In this document: positions 21,000 to 33,439 of the stretch, piece after piece
How the letters are laid out: the number at the start of each line of letters is the position of its first letter
Numbering within the stretch: position 1 is the first letter of the stretch
NCBI RefSeq assembly: GCF_000143415.4
Contig: NW_003314292.1
Span: 443,178-507,177, forward strand
Source of the DNA: Selaginella moellendorffii
Taxonomy: Eukaryota > Streptophyta > Lycopodiopsida > Selaginellales > Selaginellaceae
Length of the DNA stretch: 64,000 nt
Direction of reading: 5' to 3'
Notes under the pieces: generated by a model
The model's input: only the letters and a program-made list of their open reading frames with translations
What the model was told of the DNA's origin: nothing
Databases searched by the model: none
Translations under genes and position numbers: made by a program

Positions 21000-22268
21000 A
21001 TGCTAGCTCCCAAAAACTTTTCGTTTGCCATGATCGGGTTTTTACTTGTGGCTTCCACGACAGGCTTTGGCTACATGAACACGATTAGTTCTATGGAAAC
21101 AAGGGGCCTTCCATTCCACGATCCAAGTGGCTCCTTCCCGATATGTGTCTTGCAAGCCCAAGTCCTGACACCCATCTGTATCGACGACACGCATGTCACG
21201 CAGATGCCTCCTCCAGAGAAGAAGTTCTTCGCCATCTCTGGTGGAGCTCGGTTTACCTGTGGACTTGACTATGGCTCTCGCTTTCCACTGTGCTGGGGTA
21301 AGCTCCAGGTCCCAGCTCTTCTCCAAAACGTTAGCTACACGAGTTTGAGCTCCGGTGCAAATCACTGCTGCGCTATCCGGAGCAATGACAGTAGAGTGGA
21401 CTGCTGGGGAGAGGAGCTAGCGATTGCCCTTTTGGAGGACGAAAGCCTGGTATCTGTGTCTTCCGGGGTGGATTTTTCTTGCGGGGTGACTCAAGGTGGA
21501 GAAGTTCTTTGCTGGGGATACGTGCCGGATCAAGTTCCACAGCCCAAAAACGAGATTTTTACGTCGGTGTTCGTGGGAGGCTATACGATCTGCGGGGTGA
21601 CGAGCTCCACAGGGGAAACACTTTGCTGGGGACAGGACTCGTCGGCTTTCGTGGTTCCCGCTGGTTACAAGTTCTCTAGATTAGCAGGAGGATATCACCA
21701 CATGTGTGGGATACGATCGGACAATCACCAGGTGGTTTGCTGGGGTTTGAACAAGGCTCAGCAGCTCCAAGTTCCCAGGGACGCCACCTTTTCGGCCATT
21801 TCGGCTGGAGACATCTACACTTGTGGGGTCACCCGGGATGCGAATGCAAGGCTTCTTTGCTGGGGAAACAACGCCGTCCAGTACCGGGAGATCGACTTGC
21901 ATGTTAGCCAGGCGGTGTGCACGAACGAGTGTGGGAAAAACCAGTATCGGGTAAACAGGACCTCCTCTCCGCAGCAGTGCCCGTCTTTGTCTGACAAGGT
22001 GTGCTTGGAGTGCTCGGCATGCGTCGGTGTCGACTTCGAGATTTCTCCATGCGGAGCGGACTCTGATCGAAAGTGTGGCATGATAATCGGCAAAAACAAC
22101 TTACCAGCAAGCTTCAAGGGCCCAGGGAGGAGAAATCCAACGGGTTTGTTCTTCATCATGCTGCCTTTGGTCGTCACTTCGTCGCTTGGAATCACGCTCA
22201 TAGGAGTCTGGGCTTGTCAGGAGTACAGAGAGAGACTTGTTTCAAACAAGCAGCGGCTTAGGAAGTGA
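21000..22268 (+). CDS. CRINKLY4-like receptor with ectodomain and membrane helix only (422 aa)
   Basis: The frame opens with a signal peptide starting M-L-A-P-K-N-F-S-F; the intact tandem neighbour starts M-L-A-R-K-K at the same place, which decides the start. Seven crinkly repeats ending C-W-G follow, then a TNFR-like cysteine module (about 310-365; [12 protein letters not shown]). A transmembrane helix (about 383-405) and a short basic tail ([13 protein letters not shown]) end at a TGA. Kinase-coding sequence follows at once in another frame (see 22269-23184). As read, the protein could still reach the membrane and bind ligand, but could not signal by itself. A splice from a weak GTCAGG donor (about 22216) to CAG 22283 would bypass the stop, but would remove the basic tail. 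Confidence 0.82.
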   Translation: MLAPKNFSFAMIGFLLVASTTGFGYMNTISSMETRGLPFHDPSGSFPICVLQAQVLTPICIDDTHVTQMPPPEKKFFAISGGARFTCGLDYGSRFPLCWGKLQVPALLQNVSYTSLSSGANHCCAIRSNDSRVDCWGEELAIALLEDESLVSVSSGVDFSCGVTQGGEVLCWGYVPDQVPQPKNEIFTSVFVGGYTICGVTSSTGETLCWGQDSSAFVVPAGYKFSRLAGGYHHMCGIRSDNHQVVCWGLNKAQQLQVPRDATFSAISAGDIYTCGVTRDANARLLCWGNNAVQYREIDLHVSQAVCTNECGKNQYRVNRTSSPQQCPSLSDKVCLECSACVGVDFEISPCGADSDRKCGMIIGKNNLPASFKGPGRRNPTGLFFIMLPLVVTSSLGITLIGVWACQEYRERLVSNKQRLRK

Positions 22269-23184
22269 TCTCTCTATCTTCAGTGGAACTCCGGGCAGCA
22301 ACAAACAATTACAGCGAGGAGATGATCTTGGGGAGAGGTGCTTTTGGGACGGTATACAAGGGAGTGCTCCAAAATGGCCACCAAGTTGCTGTAAAGCGAG
22401 CAAATTCTTCCAGGTAAGCTACTAGAGTTTTGAAGTTCCTTCTTGTGATGGACACCTTACCAAAAGCTTGGTTTTCTTTTTACCAGCTCGCATGAGATGT
22501 TTGACAAGGAACTGGAGCTCCTTGGGAGAGCTAACCACTCTTGCCTGGTAAACCTCATGGGTTATTGCCAGGAAGACAAGCTGCTCGTCTTCGAGTTCAT
22601 GGCCAGAGGCACACTTCTCGAGAACATCTCTAGCTGCGAATGGATAAGCCGGATGAGAATCGCGGCACAGGCTGCGCGGGGGCTCGAGTATCTCCACAGG
22701 TATGCGTCGCCAAGCATCATTCACAGGGATGTCAAGACTGCAAACATACTCCTCGACCGTGACTGGAACGCTCACGTCTCCGACTTTGGCTTGGCACTGT
22801 GTGGACCTCAAGGCAGCGCGAGGCTACTTGGATCCAGAGTATGGCCTCTCCTCCAAGATCACAGCCAAGAGCGACGTCTACAGCTTTGGAGTGGTTCTCC
22901 TGGAGCTGCTCTCCGGCCAGAAGCCGGTGGATTCGTCGAGAAAGTTTCAGAGCCTGGTGGCCTGGGTGCTCAATCTGGTGGAACGCAGGGAGTGGAGCTC
23001 GGTGCTGGTTCCGAGCTTGCCAGCGCCTTTGCAACCAGAGCCGCTCTATCGCGCGGTGAAGCTGGCTTTAGAGTGCTCCAAGTTTGCGAGCAAGCAGAGG
23101 CCATTTATGACGCTGGTCGCGAAGAGGCTCGAGGAAATCGTGGAAGCTATGGCTGGAGCTCCTCTTCTTTCCATCTCCTCCTAG
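22269..23184 (+). pseudogene. Broken kinase half of the upstream CRINKLY4-like gene
   Basis: The sequence matches the kinase of the intact neighbour: [16 protein letters not shown], intron 22414-22486, [14 protein letters not shown]. The frame differs from the ectodomain, and a TGA lies between. A second break is in the activation loop: between G-P-Q and G-Y-L-D-P-E-Y-G there are 10 nt where the neighbour has 45. That shifts the frame and removes the loop. The rest ([14 protein letters not shown] to the stop near 23184) is well preserved in the new frame, so the damage looks recent. Sequencing or assembly error at both points is possible but less likely. Confidence 0.85.
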
Positions 23185-23575
23185 ATAGTTTGCTTCTTTG
23201 CTTTTCTCTCTGGAGCAAAGGAAAATCTTGAAGCGTTGTAGGGAGAAAAAAAAAAGAGAAAGATGGTGTGTTTGTATCGCTCGATCGACTTAAGAACTAT
23301 CTTCCAGATGTGGAAAAATAGATACAAGTTCCAAAACCAAGTTCCAAAACAAAGTTCCTTGGAAGGGTTCTTAGATTTTCCCAGCACAGAGTGGAAGCGT
23401 TTGGACTCGACAATCGTCCGCTACGTCCCTCCTCGACGCAGGACAAAGAAACACACCTTGGGCGGTCTCAGCAATGCGCAACGCTTTTGTTTCCTTTCTC
23501 TTTTTTCTTTTGCTTTTTAACTCCATCTTCCATGAGCGACCAATGCGAGCGCGAGCGTTTTCTCTGTAGATTATC

Positions 23576-25980
23576 ATGCTAGCTCGCAAGAAAATTCCAT
23601 GGGCGATCACTATTCTCTTGCTGGGATCATTGGGATCTCTTTTTGTCCTTCCTACCGCAGGCTTTGGCTCCATGAGCACCATAGCTTCCATCTCGGCCCG
23701 CCCTCCATCCGTCCAGCCAGGTTCTTTCTCTGTGTGCGTTCTAGAATCGAAACTCTTGACACCAACTTGTATGGGCACGGACATAGCAGAAGTGGAGCTG
23801 AAAGACAAGAAGCTCTTCGCCATCTCTGGTGGAGACAACTTTGCTTGCGGCCTAGAGTATGGCTCTCGCTTTCCAGTTTGCTGGGGCGATCTCCAACTCC
23901 CAGCTCGTCTGCTAAACGTGAGCTACACGAGCATAAGCTGCGGTTCCAGCCACTGCTGCGCGATCCGGAGCAGCGACAGTAGAGCCGACTGCTGGGGAAA
24001 CAACGGCAGCCCTCCAGGGGAGAACTTCTTGTCGGTGTCATCGGGAAAGAATTTCTCTTGTGGTCTCACCCAAGATGGCGCACTGCACTGCTGGGGCGGA
24101 GTTCCAGAGAGCATTCAAGAGGCAAAGAACGAGAGATTCGCTTCAGTGTTCGTGGGAGGACGATCGGTTTGTGGGCTTGCGAGCTCCACAATGGATGCTC
24201 TTTGCTGGGACGAAGACCATCATGGGCGATCTTCTCTCGTCCCTCCTGGCTTGAAGTTCTCGTTTCTCGCTGGAGGCCTCTCGCATACGTGTGGGATTCG
24301 AGCGGACAATCACCAGGTGATGTGCTGGGGGGATGATCACTTGCGGCAGCTCCAGGTTCCAAAGTCCGCCACCTTTTCCTCCATCTCGGCTGGGAACTTC
24401 CACACTTGCGGGGTGACGCGGGACGATCCCGCAAAGCTGCTGTGTTGGGGAAACAACGTGGCCGAGTTTGAGATCGTCAACTTAAATGCAAGCCAGGCCT
24501 TGTGCATGGGCGAGTGCGGCAAGAACCAGTTCCAGATGAACAAGACCTCGTCGCAGTGCCCGTCTCTGTCCGACAAGGTGTGCTTGGATTGTTCCATCTG
24601 CGTCGGGGGCAACGTCGAGACTTCTCCGTGCGGTGTGAACTCCGATCGACAGTGTGGCAGCGTCAAGATTGGCAGTGGCCGCGACGCCAAGAGGCAGGGT
24701 GGCAAGAGTGTCTTCGTCGTGGTCTTGTATGTCTCGGCGACGCTCTCGCTTGCTCTCATCTTCATGGGAGCTGTGTGGAGCTACCTCTGCCGGATCAGGA
24801 GAAGGAAGGGCAAGCTACGGGTCTTGTCCACCAGGAACAACGAGCATTTTGGCAATGGAGTTGTTTCTATCTCCGCGGAAGAACTCAAGTTGGCGACAAA
24901 GAACTACAGCGAGGAGATGATCCTGGGGAGAGGTGCTTTCGGAACGGTGTACAAGGGAGTGCTTGAGAATGGCTACCAAGTCGCGATCAAGCGAGGCAAG
25001 GCTTGCGAGAGGTAAGTACTTGAATCCTCGAGCTTATATAGCGAAAGCTTGCTCTAACTGGAAACTTATACAGGTGTGATGCGATGTTTGACAAGGAGCT
25101 GGAACTTCTCGCTAGAACTCACCACTCTTGCCTGGTAAACTTGTTTGGATACTGCAAAGAAGAGAATGTCCTCGTCTTCGAGTTCATGTCTCGAGGAACT
25201 GTCCATGACAACATATTCCAATCGCCAACTTCTAGTTCCGGCCCTCTGGAATGGGTGAGCCGGATAAGAATTGCGGCACAGGCTGCCCGGGGCCTCGAGT
25301 ATCTCCACAAGTATGCATCGCCCAGCATCATCCACAGGGACATAAAGTCGGCCAATATTCTCATCGACTTTGACTGGAACGCACACATCTCCGACTTTGG
25401 GATCTCGCTTTGCGGGCCTCAGGACAATGCAACGCACCTGAGCAACATGACAATAGTTGGAACTCCCGGCTACTTGGATCCCGAGTATGGGACCTCTTCG
25501 CAGCTCACGATCAAGAGCGACGTCTATAGCTTTGGAGTGGTTCTTCTCGAGTTGCTATCCGGTCGTAAGCCGGTTGATCTATCGAGACAGATCCAGAACC
25601 TGGTGGCTTGGGTGATCGATCTGGTGGGACGTGACGAGTGGAGCTCGGTGTTGGATCCAAGGTTGGCAGTGCCTTTGCAACCCGAGCCACTGTTCCGGGT
25701 GCTAAAGCTGGCGCTCGAGTGTACAAGGCTCAAAGGCAAGCAGAGGCCATCCATGACTCAAGTCGCCAAAACTCTAGAGGAAGTATTGGAAGCGATTGCT
25801 TCTTCTCCTCCTCCTGGTGGTGGTGATACTTCTCCTCTTTCTTCCACTGTCGATGCCAAAAGCCTTAAGGAGATTTTTGAAGCGATGGTTGTCAATCCTG
25901 GCTCTGGTACTGTGACTTTCTTTCCCCCTTTTTTTGGAGAATTGACATTGATTTCTGCAGTTTCTGTGAAAATTGGCTAA
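23576..25980 (+). CDS. CRINKLY4-like receptor kinase, intact (780 aa)
   Basis: Exon 1 is 23576-25011 and exon 2 is 25074-25980, phase 2. Order: signal peptide (1-25), seven crinkly/RCC1-like repeats each ending C-W-G or C-W-D, TNFR-like cysteine module, transmembrane helix (about 380-402), basic stop-transfer (R-I-R-R-R-K-G-K), then a Ser/Thr kinase. Kinase motifs present: [16 protein letters not shown] (catalytic Lys), [32 protein letters not shown]. All catalytic residues are in place, so activity is expected. The family acts at the plasma membrane in epidermis and meristem patterning. It is a tandem duplicate of the gene at 21000. The last ~35 residues after the kinase are not conserved and may be altered by a further intron. 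Confidence 0.92.
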
Positions 25981-27769
25981 GTTTCTTGTGTCCATCTCAC
26001 AAACCAAACAAGCCCGTTCCTTTGAGAAACTTTTCAGATCCATCAACAGTGTCACTACAGGTTTGTATTTCCTTTTGGCTGTTCTCTAATATTTAAGAAC
26101 TTTCTTTGTCCCAGGCAATTGCTACTGGATGACCTGGGTTTCTTCCACTGGAGATCCTTTCATGAAGACGCTGCCTCACATACGTCTGTAGTGGGTACTT
26201 CCTGCACCGTCAGAAACTAGCAGATGCTGCCATCCAGGAGTCACAAGAGATGGCGAACTCACGTCGAAAAGGATGGTGGCATGACTTTCGAAGCTGGACT
26301 TCCTCCTTTGGGTTGGACTTGGATTCCTTGCGCACAGAGCTATTTGGAGACCTTGAATATTGGACGTGGCAAGCTCTCCAGGCATGGTGCTGAGTTAATA
26401 TGGTAGATAACGTCCTCTACAACAGCTACATTACCACAGTCAACTTTGACTTCCCAGGATCGCAATAGAAGGCTATCAAATGGGACAGCATCTACTTATG
26501 GAGGAGTTAGGACGTAGCACCAAGCAAAAAATCTCATGGCCCCACCGTGGTCCGACATATAAACACCTATCCCCTGGGGTGTCATCCTTGGTGGTACAAG
26601 ATGGATGCGTGAACTCTTACAGGGCAAAGCCCTCATGATAGACATACCCAAAGGGTAAAAGTGAGTCATAGAGCAAAACCCCAGGAGGAGTGGTGGCCTC
26701 AGGCACACTAGAAGTGGAGATAGCAAAAGACATTAGCTGCCAAGTGGCAAAGACAATCATATTTAAATCCTTTGGTCTCATCAGAAGACCATATATATGA
26801 ATATTATAAAAAAATTGGAATATTTACTGCAAAATGCAGAGATAAGCACGACAGCCCGCAATCATTTGCAAGTTGGTACATCAGCACCACTCTTTGTTTG
26901 TAGGCTTAAGCTGTGAAAGGGCCAAAACATTTTTTTTCAAGGACGCCTTTGCAAATCACACATGTATCTCCTTTGCTCACGCTGGCTTGGATTTAAACTC
27001 CCTTTCAGGTCTAGCAAGGATGCCAATATGCAAAACACAAGAGATCTTGATCAAAGTCACTCTCTTTTCATGGACAAGGAAATATCGCAGCTCAGGAAAT
27101 ATCCCTGCTGGTTAGCTCGGACCTTCGGCAGGCCTTCCATATGCAGGATTTAGCTTCAAAGATTTCTCGATAGATTTCTTGTTGTGCTCTCGAAATATAT
27201 GTCGGGGTTTTAGGGCTTTACGGCTTTTCTCTGCCTTGCACAGCCACGAGGTTTTCCCAAGTTCCTACACTTTCTAAACTTACTGCACAACTTGGTCGTT
27301 CTTTAGAGGGCTTTGTTCGTGTTAATGCTCATGGAGTTTTGGATGGATCACCACTTTGCAGGGACGCTAGAGACACTGGTATGTTTGCTAGATTTGTGTG
27401 TAGGCTATTCAATAATTGATTGATGCAGACTCATCTTTCCTCCACAGATGCCATTGCAAATACATCATCCATAGGAAGGAAAGGTACTGAAGCGATAGGG
27501 TCAGGTAAGTATGAATTTTCAATCACTAAGGCTAGAAGAGATTTCATTGTTTTGCTTTATGTTTTGTAATTGGGTTGGGAGTTTCTTAATCTTATATGCT
27601 GTGTTCCCAGTGTCATTGATTCTTTGGTTCTATCCTTCTTGGGCAGTGCCGACAAGAGTGGAGCAAGCATACAGGAAGCATTATGAGGTGATCAAGGAAT
27701 TTTTATGTACTGTAAATGACACCCACTTTGTGACTGCCCACATTCTAGTAGTGAAATGTATTAATCCTT
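25981..27769. other. gene-poor region with short degenerate frames
   Basis: The first ~150 bp is the 3' flank of the CR4-like kinase gene and is partly duplicated near 36216. From 26110 to 26460 a plus-strand frame runs through several stops and was not recognised. A minus-strand frame at 26496-26726 (76 codons) was also not recognised. The remainder shows no coding character. Confidence 0.35.
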
Positions 27770-28036
27770 GTAAAGAATAAATATTACTTTAAAATAATAA
27801 TTTAATTTTACTTTTTCATATGTGAAGGTCATAATTTTAAAAACCCCAAGTATAACAACAATTTTTATAATTTTTTTTTCTTCCTCATGTTTATTTCGGA
27901 AATTTGAAGTCTTTATCTAAACCAAAAATAAAATATTTTTAGAAAAAAAATTTAATGAATTTTAAATTCATTCATCTCAAATTGAAACAAATACTACTAT
28001 GTGGCAATTAAGCTTTTCTAATTGAAAAATATAATT
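27770..28036. repeat. AT-rich repeat, left part (interrupted by an LTR element)
   Basis: The order TAAATATTA, TTTAAAATAATAATTTAATTTTAC, then GAAGGTCATAATTTTAAAAACCCCAAGTATAAC, then TTTGAAGTCTTTATCT recurs at 35570-35740. Weaker copies lie near 35030 and 36020. It is an old interspersed family with no coding capacity visible. The LTR element at 28037-34616 is inserted inside it. Confidence 0.7.
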
Positions 28037-28213
28037 TGTGAGTGCTTGGAATATGGAAAGGGAATATAAAAAATATGCATATCCATTAGCCCAAAAAACC
28101 TTAACTTATATCTAAAAGCAAGTGATCCGGATTGAAACCAATCTGACAGTTACCAAAATCTCACTACACTAATATTAGTATATAGCATTGTAGCCGTACA
28201 CTTGGCCCTCACA
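28037..28213 (-). repeat. 3' LTR of the Ty3/gypsy-type element
   Basis: 177 bp. It starts TGTGAGTGCTTGGAATATGG and ends CCGTACACTTGGCCCTCACA on the plus strand, matching the other LTR end to end with substitutions and small indels. Confidence 0.88.
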
Positions 28214-28228
28214 TCATCCCTTCTTTTC

Positions 28229-29339
28229 GGAATAATGGAAGACCATCAAGGTTCTCTTGTAGATGAGCCAGGATCTAGAGGAACGTTAGGAGGAGACATT
28301 GGTAGATCTATAAGTGGTATTAACTACTCCTAATCCCTTTGTATAAAGCGTTTTAATGTAAGCAATTAATTTTTCCATTCTCCTTTAATCACTTAACTGC
28401 ATTTCCGACCATTTGGAGGAGTCTCATTCACAACCTCCATAAGGCCCATTCATGACTTGGGGCTTGCTAGCCCCGAGAATGGCGTCCATGCCACTCAACC
28501 TTTGCACTTGGTCCAAGTGCACCACGTGTCCGATCCCATGACCAACACCCCAAGGTACCACTGACATATGAGCCCGTTACGCTAGGCCACGCTCATTCAC
28601 CTTGGTCACATCGGTGGTCTAACACCACCTGCATTGCAATCCCGTCTCTCCAAGACTGGGTCATTCACCCATGAGTGGTCATCCCAGATCCACTCCTTAG
28701 CATCCTTAGGATGCCCATAGACATAGGGAATAGCCTTCCCCAATGTCTCCATTCCGGTCTCCACCAAGTTCCTTTCTGTCCTTGGCCATGTTTGCTAACA
28801 CTGCCATTGGATCATGGCCCACGGGCCTGACCACTATGTCGCAATGTCCTCTAGGACTTCCTCACTATGTGACTGTGTCCTTGGTCACCACACTAGAGGG
28901 CTATTCTTTTTCCTTTCCACAAACGGGGATTTTGGGACAACATTTCGGAACACCGTGGCCCTATGCGGGCCTCATGGGTACTCTCCCCGCCTTCCGCTTT
29001 TAGGTGCTCTAGCCATGGGCTTAGAGCGAGGTTCTATTGAGCCACGCTAGGTATCCAAGTAGGTAGTGCCACCCACACTTGGATTGGGAGCATCGGCCAG
29101 TCGATCTCCCGGGGGAACTAGAGCCGGCTCTTGAACACTTCACTAAGCTACCCCGCTTGTCGGTCTGTATTCACTCTAGTCTTGGACTTCCCAGTGGGCA
29201 GCTCATCACCCAACATTGGGTACAGCCTTCCTGGGCCAAACTAACCTTTTCTGGCCAAACTAGCTCCACTGCAGTCCTCCCCCTACTATACTTTTGGAGC
29301 TCACCAAACCCCCCAGGGTCTGGGAGACGAACGCTTTGG
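28229..29339. other. non-coding insert inside the LTR element
   Basis: No protein similarity was seen. The base composition (CT-rich, many CCAC and CTTGG words, CACGTG at about 28530) differs from the AT-rich surroundings. It resembles an LTR or other element inserted into the 3' end of the older retrotransposon. I found no clear terminal repeats. Confidence 0.3.
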
Positions 29340-29815
29340 GCTTTCACCCTCTTAGACTCGAACTCGGACTCGGACTCGGACTCGGACTCGGGCTCGAGCT
29401 TAGTCTCGGCCTTGGCCTCGGTCTCGGTCTCGGTCCTGATCTCAGTCTCGGTCTCGGTCTCGGTCTTGGTCTCGGTCCCGGTCTCGGCCTTGACCTTGGA
29501 CTCCATCTCGGGTCCATCTCGGACTCCATCTCGGACTTCATCTCGGATCCCTCTTGGACTCCATCTTGGACTCCGTCTCGGTCCATCTCGGACTCCATCT
29601 CGGACTTCGTCTCGGTCCATCTCGGGCTCCATCTCAGACTCCATTTCGGACTCCAACTAAGGTTCATCTTGGACTCGAACTCGGGTCCATCTCAGACTCC
29701 ATCTCGGGTCCATCTCGGACTCCAACTCGGGTCCATCTCGAACTCCATCTCGGGTCCATCTCGGACACCATCTCGGACTCCACCTCGGACTCCAACTCGG
29801 GTCCATCTTGGACAC
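29340..29815. repeat. CTCGGA minisatellite grading into a 12-13 bp CCATCTCGGACT repeat
   Basis: From about 29354 to 29500 the sequence is tandem CTCGGA/CTCGGT hexamers. From 29505 to 29815 it is CCATCTCGGACT-type units, some with a GGT insertion. The hexamer is the core of the longer unit, so the second array probably arose from the first. Long ORFs here on both strands (E-S/E-T or S-D/L-G repeats) are products of the repeat and not genes. Confidence 0.88.
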
Positions 29816-30049
29816 TTCCACGTGTCATGTGTTGGTCCTTTTGGGTCCCTCTTTTGGAGCCTCGCTTATTTCTCGCTTCGTGCTCGTTCCTCGAGCACTT
29901 TGTTGGGAGTTCCACTGTTGCTCTCAACTTTTCAAGTCGGAGCTTTTGGTCCAAATGTGTTACGCTTATTTAGCTTTCGCTTCGGCCACTACCATGTGGC
30001 ACCTTTCCGGCTCCACTTTGGGGCCTAGGGATTTTGTGTCTCATATTCA

Positions 30050-31900
30050 ATTGCTGCACATGCACAATCTTTAGAGAATTGGCTTGCTAGACGTTATGCC
30101 AAGCCTCATAAACTTGTGGTCCAACTTGCCGCAACACCCAATACAGTCATTTCCATTGCACAAGGAGCCCTTTAGATGAACCACGTACCATAAAATGGGG
30201 AAAAAGGACTAACACTAAATCATCCACTTTATACTCTGCAGGTGGACTATAATGGGAGTTGTAATGCCGTTGTTGTCCCACTTGTATACAGCCTAAGTGC
30301 TCAGCAGACTCTACTCGGACAAGTGGAAGAATGTTGGTTAAATACTGATCCCATGACCTAGCATCGGCAGCTCGTGGCAATCGCAAAAGTAAACTGTTGG
30401 TAATATTGGATCATGACCATATAAAAGTTTATATAGTGAAGCACCAACAAAACTCTGCACCCCTGTGACATATGCATACCGAAGAGACAGCAAATAACCA
30501 TCCTAATCCAAATGCTGAAAGTTCACATACTTCGCAATCATCCCTTTGAATGTTTGGATGAGGTGTTCCACCAGACTGTCTAATTGTGGATAATAAGCAC
30601 TCGTGAAAGTGTGGCGTATCCCCAACTGAGACGTCAAAACATGAAATGCCTCAGCCATAAATGCGGGACTATTATCTGAAAGAATCCCCTCTGAACAAAA
30701 ATGCTGGAACACCACTCGATTGAGAAGGAAGTATCCAATAGCAGTTGCAAAGGCGCTAGCAAGAGCACCAACCTCCACCCAATGAGTCAAGTAGTTAGAA
30801 ACAATAATAATATAGTCATTGCCAGCAGTCGACTGTCCCATAAGATCAAATGCCACCAACTCAAACAGACGGGAAATTACAATTGACTTTAACTGTCCTT
30901 TCGTAACACGAGGGGGAGTATTACGAGCTTGGCACTAAACGTAGCTATGCATGTACCAAATAATATCACGTCACATTTTCAGCCAATAGAAAGACCTGTG
31001 CAACTTCTCCGTTACACGACAATGTCCCATATGCCCACCTAGAACAGAAGAATCATGGTAGGCATGGAGAAACCGCGGAATAAAAACAAAAGGCACCACT
31101 AGCCATAAATGATCATCAAAATCCATCCCCATAAAATAAAGAACGCCATCTTCAAGGTGATATTGAAAATTTAAATGCCGAAAAGGCAAGTCATTAGCAA
31201 GTGATGCAGGATTCTCAAACCCATCTCGAAGCCTTCAAATCCACAGCTCAATTATTTGAGCCTTGCGAACCTCATCAAGAGAATGTAAATCTTGCTCTGT
31301 GCCTTGTGAGCATTGAATGTCAAGTACAGCAATCGCCGACGGCACAAAATCCTCATTTAGAAAATCCACAAATGCTGGAACAACAAGTTCATCAAAAACA
31401 TGAGAAGAGAGTGGAGAAAGAAGAGGAGCTTGAGAAAGGGCATCAGCATTAGCTATAGAACTCCTTGGGTGATGAACAACATCAAAATCATATATCTAAA
31501 GTTTCAAAGCCCATCAAGTAGTATAACCAACTAGGTTCTTTCGCTTTAATAATGAAGTAACAACAACATGGTCACCTTCAAGTAACGTCCGAGAACCATA
31601 TAGATATGCATGAAGTTTCTCGAAACCCCAGACTACTACTAAACACTCCTTTTTTGTTGTGGAGTAGTTCATCTCTGTTGGTTGTAATATATGGCTTATA
31701 TACGCAATGGGATGGCGCTAATCAGGCACACTCAAACTCTCTTGCATCAACACACTTCCAAAACCAATGTCAAAAGCATCCATACGCAAAATAAAAGGTC
31801 GAGTGTAGTTAGGATATGCCAAAACCAAAGGAGTTGTCAATAACCCTTTGAGATCCACAAATGCCTACTCACAATTTGAAGACCAGATGAAAGATGACAT
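30050..31900 (-). pseudogene. RNase H and integrase remnants of the LTR element
   Basis: On the minus strand from about 31900: RNase H-like E-M-N-Y-S-T-T-K-K-E-C-L-V-V-V. Next comes the integrase zinc region G-H-M-G-H-C-R-V-T-E-K-L, with its later Cys pair after a stop. The catalytic core follows: A-F-D-L-M-G with its Asp, S-D-N-S with the second Asp, and a Glu in L-V-E-H-L-I-Q. The end is Y-K-V-D-D-L-V-L-V and L-L-V-Q-W-K. Stops and frameshifts break it in at least five places. Confidence 0.82.
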
Positions 31901-32069
31901 TGATGACTTCAGCAACGCTTGCAATGGTGCAGTGCGATAAAAAAGATGATCCACAAAACGACCGAGATACTGCACCTTGCCGACAAGAATTATGGTACCC
32001 AAGATAAATTGTGTCCTTGGACCCAAACATGCACTTCGACCGCTTCAGCTTTAAACCAACGTTGCGTAG

Positions 32070-33212
32070 CTAATTCAACACTTTACAAACATCACGAACG
32101 TGCTCCTCCCACATCCCCTCCGAGTGGATCAAGACATCATCAATGAAGTCAGTAGTCACCTCTGGCATATCACAAAGAACCTCGTCCATCATCTGCTGGA
32201 AAGTTGTTGGAGCATTGTTCAAACCAAACAGCATCACCAAGAACTCGTACAAATTAAATAGTGTATGAAAAGCAGTTTTAGGAATATCTTCTTTAACCAT
32301 TGGTACTTGCTAGTACCTAGAAGCAAGATTTAGCTTGGTGAACCAACGACTTCGCCCTAGACAATCCAAGAGATCGGCAGTGTGAGGAAGAGGGTACACA
32401 TCTGGGATCGTCATTTCGTTTAACGGACGATAGTCGATGCAGAAACGAATACTCCCATTAGGCTTCGTCACAAGATGAGGTTCACATGCCCAAGGACTTC
32501 GTGACTTCTAAATAACACCCTTCTCCAACATCTCTTTGACATTTACACGTAAAATCTTGATCTCCTTGGGTAACCGATGACAAACAGGAACCTTGATTAG
32601 ACGAGCATTCCCGGTTGGAATCGGATGACGTGTGGCAATCTTGGCTCTGGACGATAGGTCAAATTCAAAGAGATCAGAATACTCCTTCATGAGCTGGTTA
32701 ACCGCTGCAACACAAAGATCGTTGGAGGGATCGGAGAAAGGAAGAATAGAACAAGACAAAAACATAGGAAGAAATAATGGGGGAACAAAAGTAATAGAAG
32801 CAAAGGTAGAAGTAGAGGGACGAAGAGGTATGGAAGTGAGAGGAATGGATGAAACATAAGGAAGTATGAAACAAGAGGGAGAAGCCTCAAAGTCACACTT
32901 AGCATTATTGCACTGCAACCAATCTATACCAAGAATGAGGTCAAAAGTTTGACTTGGCACCACCTGCAATGACTGTAACTCAAGCTCGAAATTGCCCACA
33001 TGTATAACTAGGTCCGCCTCATCCCGTGCACATGCATGTGTACGGCTGTTGCCATAAAAAATGAAAACGGGTTCCACCGCACGACACAAGTGTAGATGGC
33101 AACATATGGCAATAGGTTGAGCAATAGAAGATAAACTTGAACTTATATCAACCAACACGGAGAGAATAATAGGAGACCTCTTCTTATAAAAGTGAGTTTG
33201 GAAAGTAAACAC
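32070..33212 (-). pseudogene. protease and reverse transcriptase remnants of the LTR element
   Basis: The protease-like part has V-D-I-S-S where an active enzyme has D-S/T-G, and later L-I-L-G-I-D-W-L. Reverse transcriptase follows: R-F-C-I-D-Y-R-P-L-N, F-L-V-M-L-F-G-L-N-N-A-P, and F-I-D-D-V-L-I-H-S, which carries the catalytic D-D pair. In-frame stops occur at about 32507-32515 and 32310. Non-functional. Confidence 0.85.
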
Positions 33213-33439
33213 TGGATGAACTGGTGCCGAGTGAACCCCTTGATGATACTCCTAAAAGAAAGATAGAGGGGTCATTGACTTATTCGCACAAGGTCCCTCC
33301 GTTACTTGCGCGACTCTTCGTTTCGCAGATGCATCTCGGTGTCCAAACCTTCCACTGCAGCAGCACCAATAGGACGTTGCTGACACCAAGGTCTCCACCC
33401 AGAAAATGGAGGTCACCAATTTGGAAAACACCGACAATG

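Noticed and set aside
22497-23231. 244-codon ORF covering the kinase N-lobe and an odd tail
   Set aside because: The second half is out of frame after the activation-loop deletion, so it is not a real protein product.
26110-26726. plus- and minus-strand frames that look weakly protein-like
   Set aside because: Several stops, no motif I can name, and no splice solution that keeps a frame.
29079-30028. repeat-protein-like ORFs on both strands
   Set aside because: Produced by the CTCGGA minisatellite; no start context, no conserved domain.
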